Position numbers and translations under genes: made by a program
Notes under the pieces: generated by a model
What the model was told of the DNA's origin: nothing
Seen by the model: only the letters and a program-made list of their open reading frames with translations
Database searches by the model: none
In this document: positions 1-8,000 of the stretch, one piece after another
Numbering within the stretch: position 1 is the first letter of the stretch
How the letters are laid out: the number at the start of each line of letters is the position of its first letter
From: Nostoc punctiforme NIES-2108
GTDB taxonomy: Bacteria; Cyanobacteriota; Cyanobacteriia; Cyanobacteriales; Nostocaceae
Reading direction: 5' to 3'
Assembly (NCBI GenBank): GCA_003326195.1
Contig: LXQE01000151.1
Location: 67,032-122,871 of the forward strand
DNA: 55,840 nucleotides

Positions 1-878
1 CCATAAGGACTAGGATTTATTTCCTTTAAAGTGTTAAATAGTTTGCTGGGTTCGTCTTCATAGTCTTCAAAAAAGTTTTGACTAGGAACAACTTCAAATA
101 AATCGCCTCTACGGAAATAATCGAGTGCAACCTCAACTTTTTTCGCATATTCGCCTACTTTATGGTCAGCAGTTTGATTCGGTAGCAGATGTTTGCCGCG
201 ATAATCTACAGACTCACCAGTTCTCGGAAGATTCTTTGTGTTGCCGTGCGCTATTTTAAAATCATATTGTAGACGAAAGGCACGTTGCTGATAGTAGTCA
301 ACAACAATCAATTCATCTGGCAAATAAAGTACCAAATCGCGCTGATCTGTAGGACGATCCAAATGTTGGGTAATTGGTTCAAACTGAAAAACTAAGTCAT
401 AACCAAAAGCACCATACAACCCTAAATGCTCATCTTCTTGACTAGAGAAAGTATATAAAATTTCCCTAACAACGGTAAATGATGAAGGCTGTTTACTACG
501 TTCCTCTTCAGTAAATAATTTTTCTGAAGCTTTAACAAAGCCTACAACAATGTTATTTTCTTGGGTGACATTCTCAAGTTGTTCTGACTGAGATAGACGC
601 TCTAAGAGAAATGGCAAAAGCACTTTACCACGTTCATTCAACGCTATCAAAGTAAAAGAGTTTCCTTGGGTAGTCAACTCTAACGGTGGATTGACAAATC
701 CGATTGCCCATCTTTTGTATCTGCCAGGATATTCGTAGCTACTCCTTAGCAACCCTCCACGCTGAGAATTTAAATGAAACAGAATATCATCAAGAGCAGT
801 GTCCATCTTAACTTCAGTGATGGAGCGAGAAACACTTACACCACCAAGAGTATTGTAAGAACGTGAATCAAAAACCAT
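1..878 (-). CDS. trpE: Anthranilate synthase (TrpE, probably fused TrpE-TrpG type), 5' part only
   Basis: This is the N-terminal 292 residues of a chorismate-binding enzyme; the 3' end lies beyond base 1. The translation begins MVFDSRSYNTLGGVSVSRS and includes RGGLLRSSYEYPGRYKRW and, near the edge, FRRGDLFEVVPSQNFFE, the conserved entry to the chorismate-binding domain. Anthranilate synthase converts chorismate and glutamine to anthranilate, the first committed step to tryptophan. The N-terminus resembles the long fused TrpE-TrpG enzymes, but the amidotransferase half is not in view. The ATG at 876-878 is the only reasonable start and has no strong ribosome site. As last visible gene of the scytonemin cluster it probably feeds tryptophan to ScyB. 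It is separated from the aroB-like gene by 578 bp, which hold an insertion element and a copy of the scyA-upstream motif, so it may have its own promoter. Confidence 0.85.
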   Translation of the reverse strand, partial: MVFDSRSYNTLGGVSVSRSITEVKMDTALDDILFHLNSQRGGLLRSSYEYPGRYKRWAIGFVNPPLELTTQGNSFTLIALNERGKVLLPFLLERLSQSEQLENVTQENNIVVGFVKASEKLFTEEERSKQPSSFTVVREILYTFSSQEDEHLGLYGAFGYDLVFQFEPITQHLDRPTDQRDLVLYLPDELIVVDYYQQRAFRLQYDFKIAHGNTKNLPRTGESVDYRGKHLLPNQTADHKVGEYAKKVEVALDYFRRGDLFEVVPSQNFFEDYEDEPSKLFNTLKEINPSPY

Positions 879-950
879 GAGTCATTTCTCTAGAATATTT
901 GTTAGTCAATCATTAATCATTATTAGTAGTTATTTTTAAATTTAGAACAG

Positions 951-1179
951 ACTTAGAGGATGTTTGAAAAGTCATGATTGATGTGTCAAATATTTTTTAC
1001 CCCACCCTAACCCTCCCCTTATAAAGGGGAGCCACTGCGTTGGGCGGGCAACGCCCGACTTGAAGCATGTGGCGTGAGGGAACCGGATTTTCTAGTTTCC
1101 CTCCTTTACAAGGGGGGATTAAGGGGGGTAATAATTCGATTAAAATTACAGCCAACACTTTTCAAACAATCTCTTAGAT
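951..1179. mobile_element. MITE-like element with ~23-bp terminal inverted repeats
   Basis: The ends (951-972 and 1157-1179) are imperfect inverted repeats sharing the core GTTTGAAAAGT; 18 of 23 positions match. Inside is the Nostocales-type palindromic cassette of C- and G-rich tracts (ccctccccttataaagggg ... cctttacaaggggggatta). At about 230 bp with no open frame it fits a non-autonomous transposable element. It sits just upstream of trpE. I could not identify a clear target-site duplication. Confidence 0.6.
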
Positions 1180-1288
1180 AATTCTCTATCAATCCAAGCC
1201 AATACATTTAATCCGCGTATTCTTTTAAAAAAATGTGATGAAAAACTTTTTAGCTCTTATTTAAGAATACTAGAGATCAAGCAGATAA

Positions 1289-1331
1289 TACATTGAATAA
1301 TTTTTCGATTGGGTGTCAATTTATTCGCTTT
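1289..1331 (-). promoter_or_regulatory. Fourth copy of the 44-bp scyA-upstream motif, upstream of trpE
   Basis: Read on the minus strand it shows GCGAA, then TTGACACC, a C/A-rich block (CAATCGAAAAATTA) and ATGTA, matching the three copies upstream of scyA, with a spacer one base shorter. It lies about 410 bp upstream of the trpE start, in the same orientation relative to the gene as the scyA copies. The MITE-like element lies between this site and trpE. Role inferred: operator or -35 promoter element of the scytonemin regulon. Confidence 0.5.
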
Positions 1332-1456
1332 TTATACTGCTTTTCTAGTACATTTACCAACAACCCTAGTTAAACAAATCCGCCTCCCCCAAAAGTAGTA
1401 AATAACCTCATAAAACCTCTGCGTTACTCCGCGCTTCCCTCAGCGTACCTCTGCAT

Positions 1457-2653
1457 TTAAAATTCCCCCCTAACATCCCGCAACAGCGATATTGCTTGCC
1501 GATACAACAACAAATTCACCTCATGAACCTCAATTCTTTTTCCAATCCCTTTCAACAACGTCAAAGTCAACTCTCCCCCCAAATGTTCGCGGAATTCAGT
1601 CAAACCCCGAAACAAACAATCAGGATCTTCCAGATTTGATAATTTCTGGGCAAGTTCTGGCACATACAACGTGAAACCCAAAGCCGATAAAGTATTTAAT
1701 ATCCGTTGCCACTCCGAACAATCCAGCAATCCTGCTAAATAAGAATAAGTGCTATCCAAAGCAATACCGATCGCAACTGCTTCGCCATGACGCAAGCGAT
1801 AATTTGTCAAATGCTCCAGCTTATGAGCCGCCCAATGTCCAAAATCCAGGGGACGAGACGAACCCATTTCAAAAGGATCGCCGCCATTGGCAATATGTTC
1901 TAAATGCAACTGCGCGCAACGATAGATAACCTGTTGCATAGTATCCATATCTCGCCGCCTCAGAGCTGCGGTGTGAGAATGGATAAAATCAAAAAAGCTA
2001 GCATCCTTAATCAGCGCTACTTTCACTGCTTCTGCAATCCCAGAACGCCAATCGCGATCGTCTAGAGTTGTCAAAAAGGCAGAATCATTTATAACTGCAT
2101 AAGGTGGCGCAAATGTGCCGAGAAAGTTCTTTTTCCCAAAGGCGTTGATGCCGTTTTTTACACCAACCCCAGAATCATTTTGCCCTAACACCGTTGTTGG
2201 AACGCGAATTAGCCGAATTCCTCGGTGAGCAGTTGCAGCTGCATATCCTACCAAATCTAATACAGCCCCACCCCCGATCGCTAACACATAAGAATGGCGA
2301 CATAATCCAGCGGTTTCAATCTGTTGCTGGATTTGCTCTAATAAAGTGCGATCGTTTTTAGCAGCTTCTCCTCCCGAAATTATCATTGGTTCAGCTGCGA
2401 TCGCTAGTACCTCTGCATAAAACTTGGTATACGCGACTAATTGCTTCACCAATTCCGGTTGATGCTTTAATATTCCTGCATCTATGACTGCCACTAATTT
2501 CTTCGGCTTTGTCTCTTCATCCGCACCAATCACTTGGGCTAAGGTGGGATTTTTCAAATCAAATAAATTTTGAGTGAAGTAAACCTCGTAGTTAAAAGTA
2601 ACTGAAACACGTTGATTAATTAATCTACTTTTTTGCTTGACGTCAACTACCAT
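1457..2653 (-). CDS. aroB: 3-dehydroquinate synthase-like sugar-phosphate cyclase of the scytonemin cluster
   Basis: At 398 residues this is longer than housekeeping AroB (about 360). Visible motifs are the NAD-binding AIGGGAVLDLVGYAA (about residues 125-140), VPTTVLGQNDSGVGVKNGIN, FAPPYAVI, EAVKVALIKD, and the metal-binding DFGHWAAHKLEH followed by RHGEAVAIGI. The family cyclises DAHP to 3-dehydroquinate using NAD+ and a divalent metal. The cluster copy is taken to boost shikimate flux to the aromatic precursors of scytonemin. The DFGHWAAH version of the metal site differs from the LNLGHTFGH form of classical AroB, so it could be a paralogue with another substrate (compare the EboD family). 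It begins 11 bp after the tyrA stop, as one transcription unit. Confidence 0.8.
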   Translation of the reverse strand: MVVDVKQKSRLINQRVSVTFNYEVYFTQNLFDLKNPTLAQVIGADEETKPKKLVAVIDAGILKHQPELVKQLVAYTKFYAEVLAIAAEPMIISGGEAAKNDRTLLEQIQQQIETAGLCRHSYVLAIGGGAVLDLVGYAAATAHRGIRLIRVPTTVLGQNDSGVGVKNGINAFGKKNFLGTFAPPYAVINDSAFLTTLDDRDWRSGIAEAVKVALIKDASFFDFIHSHTAALRRRDMDTMQQVIYRCAQLHLEHIANGGDPFEMGSSRPLDFGHWAAHKLEHLTNYRLRHGEAVAIGIALDSTYSYLAGLLDCSEWQRILNTLSALGFTLYVPELAQKLSNLEDPDCLFRGLTEFREHLGGELTLTLLKGIGKRIEVHEVNLLLYRQAISLLRDVRGEF

Positions 2654-2664
2654 AAGTTTGCTCT

Positions 2665-3756
2665 TTAAATACTAATATTTGTGTGGATCTTGGGTTGAAA
2701 ATCTCGTTGGATAGCCATTGGATTTAAAGGCTGGATAAAAGGATTAATTTTCTCTTCAAAAAAGTTTTGAGCCTTTTCAAATTCCTGAATTAATGCATCT
2801 CTATCTTTCATCGCTACTAGTTTTGCTAAACGACTGTAAGTATCAGCTAAAAAACTAATTGCATCACATCTTTCTTCTGTAGCGAGCATAATATCCACAC
2901 ATAAGTGAGGGTTTTGAGAAAACAAACGTTTAACTATGTCAATTTCTTGACGGTAGTTAGAAGTTGACATGGTTAAAGTCTGTTGTATATCAATTTTTGC
3001 TTGGGCTAAGAAAACACCAAGACTAAATCTACAGAAATGTTGCGTTGCTTGAACGATCACCATTATTCGATCGTGTTCTTCAGGCGTACAAACAATTAAC
3101 TCTCCACCTTGACTTTTAATCAAGTCTAAAAACCATTGAAATGAATCATCGTTTCGACCCGGACACACTACTATTTTTTGTCCAAAAAACGATTTTACAT
3201 TTGGCCCAAACATTGGGTGTAAACCCATGACTGGCCCAGAATGCTGTTCGAGCATTGCTTGAGTTGGCTGTGTTTTAATACTCGTAATGTCACACAAAGC
3301 GGTAGTTGGGGCAAGGTATTTCGCTGCCCGCTTGATAACATCAACTGTATGTTCAATAGGAACGCTGACTAAAACTAATTCTGCCTGACTTAATAGTTGA
3401 TCTGCATATTCCCAATCATCAGATTCGAGGACGCTAACATTATTACCTACTAGCGAAAATTGCTCTTTAAATAAGTTTCCCATCCTGCCGCATCCACCGA
3501 TGATGGTAATTTGTCGGGGAGTGACATGATTTGTTGCATATTTAGGAATCAGAGTAGTATGACAACTATTTAGCACACCTGCCCAAACAGACTCAGGAAT
3601 ACCAGCTTGAGCGAGTAGGGGAGCGACATCAGCCAGTTGCTCATCTAAAGAAGGTTGTTCTGATGCTGCTAATAATGATATGCGATCGCTCAATAAGGCG
3701 ATCAACCTCTGGTCAGTTTTTTTCAGCCGATCTGAATAAGAGGATTTTAAAGGCAT
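2665..3756 (-). CDS. tyrA: Bifunctional chorismate mutase / prephenate dehydrogenase
   Basis: Residues 1-90 form a helical chorismate mutase domain (DRLKKTDQRLIALLSDRISL). From about residue 95 a Rossmann domain starts with ITIIGGCGRMGNLF, followed by VSVPIEHT, DITSIK, GLHPMFGP and the helical dimerisation part with QATQHFCRF. This is the enteric-type fused TyrA (about 370 residues); cyanobacteria normally use a shorter monofunctional arogenate dehydrogenase, so this copy is probably dedicated to making 4-hydroxyphenylpyruvate for ScyA. I chose the ATG at 3754-3756, which has an AGGA ribosome site 4 nt upstream. A TTG at 3769-3771 would add five residues. It follows the glycosyltransferase gene at once. 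Confidence 0.92.
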   Translation of the reverse strand: MPLKSSYSDRLKKTDQRLIALLSDRISLLAASEQPSLDEQLADVAPLLAQAGIPESVWAGVLNSCHTTLIPKYATNHVTPRQITIIGGCGRMGNLFKEQFSLVGNNVSVLESDDWEYADQLLSQAELVLVSVPIEHTVDVIKRAAKYLAPTTALCDITSIKTQPTQAMLEQHSGPVMGLHPMFGPNVKSFFGQKIVVCPGRNDDSFQWFLDLIKSQGGELIVCTPEEHDRIMVIVQATQHFCRFSLGVFLAQAKIDIQQTLTMSTSNYRQEIDIVKRLFSQNPHLCVDIMLATEERCDAISFLADTYSRLAKLVAMKDRDALIQEFEKAQNFFEEKINPFIQPLNPMAIQRDFQPKIHTNISI

Positions 3757-3774
3757 TTTTCCTGGCCCCAATTT

Positions 3775-5064
3775 TCAAATATCAACAAGTGATTCCTGAG
3801 AACTCAATTCGGGCAAGATATCCAAAGTTGTCGCCCGTTTGGAAATCACATCAGTAAATAACTCTTCATACCGATCTAGCGCTTGCTCAAAAGAATAATT
3901 TTCTACCGCAAACTTTCTTCCTTCACACCCTAATTTCGCTGCTAATTCTGGCTGATTATATAAATCTAATATCGCACTTGCCAAAGCATCTGCTGATTCT
4001 GGCTCAACGATAATGCCGCCGCCACTTTCTTTGATAGCTTTCGCAGCAGTACCAATTGTGGGAACTGAACCTACAATTGGGCGACCACTGGCTAACAATA
4101 GTGGTATTTTAGAAGGCATATTGAAGGAAATCACATTGCCCTTTTGCACAATCAACCCGACATCAGCGGCGGCTAACATTTGCGGTAATTCTTCTCGTGG
4201 TTGCAATGGCAGCAGCAAAACGTTATCTGCACCACAAGCAAGACAATGTTTTTGCAACCTTTCGAGAGCTTGGGATTCGCCGACGATGACAAAGACAATT
4301 TTTTTTAGATGACGCAAGCGAACGGCTGCTTCTATGACTGTCTCCAAACCTTGCGTTAGAGCAATATTTCCTGAATAAAGTACAACAAATTTATTATCGA
4401 GTTGATGGCTAGCTCTCCAAGAGTTATTCTCTTTTGCTAAAGGGCGGATAAAATTTAGATTCACCCAATTTGGAATGCAGGCAATTTTATTAGCAGGTAC
4501 ATCTTTATTTATTAAATTATCTACAAAGCCATCGGCAATTACGCTAATAGTATGTGCAGTTCGATAGGCAAATTTCTCTAAAGCTTCCAGAGCGAAAATC
4601 ATCAACTTATTTTTAATTAGCCCAACACGCACGGCAGCTTCTGGGAGGATATCTTGCACGTTTAGTACTACTGGGCAATTGTATAACCAACCTATTAAGG
4701 TGGCAGGTAAGCAAACTAGTAGCGGCGGCACTGTTGAGAGAATTAAATCAGGTCGCTTACCCTTAAGAGCTTGTGGCAAACTTGTAAAAATAAAGCTCAA
4801 CTCTAGCAGTAGTCTGTCTACAAGGTTAGGTTTAGACTTAATCCGCAGGTAACTACGCTGAATGGTGACACCATTTTTTTGTTCAGTAACGTATAACTTA
4901 CCTCGATACCCATCGTAAATCTGGCGCTGAGGATAGTTAGGCATACCTGTAATTACCCGCACTTGATGCCCTCGCTTCGCCAGCCCTTCTGCTAGTTCAG
5001 TCATCAAAGGTGCAATACCAATTGGTTCTGGATGATAGTTGTATGAATAAATCAGAATGTGCAT
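3775..5064 (-). CDS. Family 4 glycosyltransferase (WcaI/WbuB-like) of the scytonemin cluster
   Basis: The 429 residues read as a GT-B enzyme. The N-terminal half has MHILIYSYNYHPEPIG, GLAKRGHQVRVITGMPNYP and the membrane-associated stretch LLVCLPATLIGWLYNCPVVLN. The C-terminal half has FVVLYSGNIALTQGLETVIEA, VFVIVGESQALERL, and the nucleotide-sugar site MPSKIPLLLASGRPIVG. The family moves a sugar from a nucleotide donor to an acceptor. Its position between scyF and tyrA matches what I recall from Nostoc punctiforme. The acceptor is unknown: a glycosylated scytonemin or sheath polysaccharide are both possible. It ends within a few bases of the tyrA start, so they are co-transcribed. Confidence 0.88.
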   Translation of the reverse strand: MHILIYSYNYHPEPIGIAPLMTELAEGLAKRGHQVRVITGMPNYPQRQIYDGYRGKLYVTEQKNGVTIQRSYLRIKSKPNLVDRLLLELSFIFTSLPQALKGKRPDLILSTVPPLLVCLPATLIGWLYNCPVVLNVQDILPEAAVRVGLIKNKLMIFALEALEKFAYRTAHTISVIADGFVDNLINKDVPANKIACIPNWVNLNFIRPLAKENNSWRASHQLDNKFVVLYSGNIALTQGLETVIEAAVRLRHLKKIVFVIVGESQALERLQKHCLACGADNVLLLPLQPREELPQMLAAADVGLIVQKGNVISFNMPSKIPLLLASGRPIVGSVPTIGTAAKAIKESGGGIIVEPESADALASAILDLYNQPELAAKLGCEGRKFAVENYSFEQALDRYEELFTDVISKRATTLDILPELSSQESLVDI

Positions 5065-5163
5065 GAACTTGAAAGCACCTTGATAATGTTGGCTTTATTG
5101 TGTTATCCAGTTTTAATCTCCCTAGTTCCAGATTTAATAACCTGAAGGTTCCGTAAAAACTTT

Positions 5164-5242
5164 GGTAGAGTGTGTTACCGCAAAGCCTAATGCACCGAAT
5201 TTATTGAGATGGTACATTATGCCCTTGGCTAACGCACCCTAC
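5164..5242. repeat. Palindromic gtagggtgcgtta-type intergenic repeat
   Basis: Imperfect inverted repeat from ggtagagtgtgtta to taacgcaccctac in the 221-bp space between scyF and the glycosyltransferase gene. A second copy of the same family is at 43090-43167. It could form a hairpin in the scy transcript, possibly lowering read-through into the downstream genes. Confidence 0.55.
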
Positions 5243-5285
5243 AAAACTGTTACTTAAGCATCAGAACTCAGCACTGTTTTTGCAG

Positions 5286-6437
5286 TTATTTCTCTAAACT
5301 GAAGACTGGCTTTTGTTGTCCACGCTTCCGCAATGTGACGGTGACAGCCCCAAGTCCAAGCAATGCTAAACCCAATGCTGAACTAGATTCTGGTACTTGC
5401 CTTCTGCCCTCTACGTTTAAGACTTGGACGCGACCTTGGAAGAAATCGCCCACATAAAGTTTGCCATCTTTGTAGCTCGTGCCACCCGTCCAGTTAAATG
5501 TGCCTGGTGTAAGGTCGAGAGGATCGCCAAAGGGTGGTTGACCTAGTTGAGGAGGTGCTGCTGCGGCAGGTTTACCATAAGCTGTGAGGAACTTACCGTT
5601 TTTATCGAATACTTGAACGCGGCTATTGATCGAATCAGCTACATAAATATTCTCAAACTCGTCCACTTCTAAACCAATGGGCTGATTAAACTCCCCATCT
5701 CCACTGCCTTGTTTGCCAAATGTGAACAGAGAATTACCTTCAGGATCGAGTACTTGAACCCGGTTGTTAAACTGGTCACTAACATAAAAATTGCCACTAA
5801 CTGGGGAAATTCTTAAACCTGCTGGCCCTTGAAACTGTCCAGGTTGAGTGCCAGAAGTACCAATACTACTAATTAGTTTGCCATCCTTAGTGTATTTATT
5901 GATCTTATCGCCGCTAAAATCACCAATATACACATTGCCCGTTTTGTCAAATGTCACCCCAGACGGGCCAAAGAAAGCTCTACCTGGTATTAGACCGCCA
6001 AACTCACCAAATGAGTTAATAAACTTACCCTGGCGATCGAAGACATTAACGCGGTTGTTAAATACATCTCCGACATACAAATTCCCAGTCTGCGGATCGA
6101 TTTCTAAAGCTGATGGCTCGTCGAATTGTCCAGGCCCTTTGCCGCCTTCACCGATCGCTCCAATATAATTACCTTGAGGGTTAAATACTTCAACCTTGTT
6201 ACCGATGTTTGGGTTAAAAGTGCCGTCCGGGTTCAGACCACGACCGTTACTTACGAGGGTATTCCCCGAATCATCTACCGTTATCCCTTGGGGAACAAAA
6301 AGCTGACCAGGAGCAAAGCCAGGGCTACCGATAGTCCGATCGAAGCTTAATGTTACAGACTTGGCTTGAACAGATGTTGCCAACACGGTGAATCCAGCAC
6401 CGAGAATAGCAAGTGAGAAATTTTTGACTAATCCCAT
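5286..6437 (-). CDS. scyF: ScyF, exported NHL-repeat beta-propeller protein with PEP-CTERM-like tail
   Basis: A signal peptide (FSLAILGAGFTVLATSVQA) is followed by six NHL repeats of about 45 residues, for example GPGQFDEPSALEIDPQTGN then NNRVNVFDRQGKF. Six blades give a closed propeller. The C-terminus is VPESSSALGLALLGLG, then a hydrophobic helix and RKRG, a degenerate PEP-CTERM sorting tail. ScyF is part of the scytonemin operon with no proven catalytic role; an extracytoplasmic finishing or scaffolding role is inferred. The start has an AGGACT ribosome site about 10 nt upstream. It lies 156 bp after scyE. Confidence 0.9.
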   Translation of the reverse strand: MGLVKNFSLAILGAGFTVLATSVQAKSVTLSFDRTIGSPGFAPGQLFVPQGITVDDSGNTLVSNGRGLNPDGTFNPNIGNKVEVFNPQGNYIGAIGEGGKGPGQFDEPSALEIDPQTGNLYVGDVFNNRVNVFDRQGKFINSFGEFGGLIPGRAFFGPSGVTFDKTGNVYIGDFSGDKINKYTKDGKLISSIGTSGTQPGQFQGPAGLRISPVSGNFYVSDQFNNRVQVLDPEGNSLFTFGKQGSGDGEFNQPIGLEVDEFENIYVADSINSRVQVFDKNGKFLTAYGKPAAAAPPQLGQPPFGDPLDLTPGTFNWTGGTSYKDGKLYVGDFFQGRVQVLNVEGRRQVPESSSALGLALLGLGAVTVTLRKRGQQKPVFSLEK

Positions 6438-6593
6438 GAGTTTTAAGTCCTGGTTGTATGAGTTATACTCGTTCCTAGACTAATTTCGTTCCCCGTCCTA
6501 GTTTGGGAACTCTGAAATTTGGGCTGCTACCTCTTGTTGGAAATGCAACTTTCTCTGTGAGGCAGCAGCCTATTCTGTAAGCTTTACCAGGAA

Positions 6594-7892
6594 TTAGACA
6601 GTCTCTACTTTGGCTAATTCTTTACTGCGTTTGCGCTTTAGCATTGAAGTTGCACCTAAAGCACCAGCAGCGATCAGACCGATTGCAGAGGTGGGTTCGG
6701 GGACTTTGGTAACTCTCGGATCGATCTTGATAACTTGTCCTGTTCCTGCCAGTCTGGATCGGTTGGCGATATATAAATTACCATCAGGGCCATAAGTGAT
6801 GCCAGAAGCGGCTTCTAGTCCATCACCACTCCAAATCGTTTCACGAGTTCCATCGGTGGCTATCTTGATCAAAGCACCACTAATATCACCAGTGATAATA
6901 CCGCCCTGTTGAATTTCCTTCCATTCTGAACTATTGATGTGTTGCAAAGCGTACAAATTGCCCTTAGGGTCATAAGCTACGCCAGTCAGTTGTGTAAAGC
7001 CATCTTCGATGACTTTTGATTGCAAGGTATTCGGGTCAACGCTAAAGATACGTGCTTCTTTCTCTGGATAAGGAAAATAAGTGTATTCGCTGACTGTTAA
7101 ACTGCCATCTGGAGCGATCGCAACCCCAGTCGGTACTGATTGTTGGGTTATTGGTAGCGCAGATGTATCTACACTTGGCCCAAGATCGGGGAATTCAAGT
7201 TTATTTCTATCTATAAGTTTCTGAGGGATTCCTGCTACGTTCTTAATACCACTGCCATCGAGTCCTACAGAATATATGCTGTTTCCGCCCCCATCAACTA
7301 TGTAAGCAGTCTTATCTTTAATGGCAAAAGCATAAGGGTTGGAAATCAAATCAGTACCATCAGGATTAAATGCAGTTTCATAAGCTGCAAAATCGGCAAG
7401 AGTTGTCAACCCACCAGTGTTTAAGTCTACTTTGTATAATTTACCGAGGTCAGGCGATTTTAAAACGGTATCGCGGTTAGTAGGATCTCCTGCAAGACCG
7501 GTCAATAGATAAGCGTTACCTAGAGAATCAAATTTGATGTCAGCAGGTCCGGCTGCTTGTTCTCCAGAAGGGGATAACGCTAAAGAAGTCAGATTGGAAA
7601 TTATATTTGTTTTTGTACCGTCCTTAGCAATTTTGAGCAGGGAGCCATTCTGACCAGCACATAAAGGAATATACCCGGCGCTAGGTGATGCAATACATCT
7701 TCCATCTTTGCCATCGCCGCCAGAACCACTCTCTGTCACAAAAAGATTCCCACTAGAATCAAAGCCGATTCCGCGTGGATTACTAAGACCATCGGCAACT
7801 ACCGTTAGGCTGGCGGCTTCGGCTGCTTTTGGTGCAGATACGGCAGCAATACAAACAGTCAAAAGTGTAAGAGTAAATGATTTGAGTTTCAT
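6594..7892 (-). CDS. scyE: ScyE, exported beta-propeller protein with PEP-CTERM tail
   Basis: The 432-residue protein starts with a signal peptide (MKLKSFTLTLLTVCIAAVSA), then propeller blades with the signatures NPRGIGFDSSGNLFVTESG, GPADIKFDSLGNAYLL, GVAIAPDGSLTVSEYTYFP, GVAYDPKGNLYALQH and GITYGPDGNLYIANR. It ends VPEPTSAIGLIAAG with a hydrophobic segment and KRKRSK, a PEP-CTERM anchor. It is a clear tandem paralogue of ScyD; the blade order, SEYTYFP/SQFTGFP motif and tail correspond. A late, extracytoplasmic role in scytonemin assembly is inferred. The ATG has AAAGGT upstream. Confidence 0.9.
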   Translation of the reverse strand: MKLKSFTLTLLTVCIAAVSAPKAAEAASLTVVADGLSNPRGIGFDSSGNLFVTESGSGGDGKDGRCIASPSAGYIPLCAGQNGSLLKIAKDGTKTNIISNLTSLALSPSGEQAAGPADIKFDSLGNAYLLTGLAGDPTNRDTVLKSPDLGKLYKVDLNTGGLTTLADFAAYETAFNPDGTDLISNPYAFAIKDKTAYIVDGGGNSIYSVGLDGSGIKNVAGIPQKLIDRNKLEFPDLGPSVDTSALPITQQSVPTGVAIAPDGSLTVSEYTYFPYPEKEARIFSVDPNTLQSKVIEDGFTQLTGVAYDPKGNLYALQHINSSEWKEIQQGGIITGDISGALIKIATDGTRETIWSGDGLEAASGITYGPDGNLYIANRSRLAGTGQVIKIDPRVTKVPEPTSAIGLIAAGALGATSMLKRKRSKELAKVETV

Positions 7893-8000
7893 ACCTTTAA
7901 AGATTGAGAGTTAGATAAGTGGAAAACTTCATAGTTTTGAAGACAATGAATCCCAGTCTTTGAGGAACGCAGAATTGGTTTGAAACTCTTTAATTGAGCA

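Noticed and set aside
976..1000. A weak further match to the scy motif (tgatgtgtcaaatatttttt) upstream of trpE
   Set aside because: It keeps only the TGTCAA core, lacks the CGCTT and AAATC parts, and lies inside the MITE-like element, so chance is the simpler explanation.
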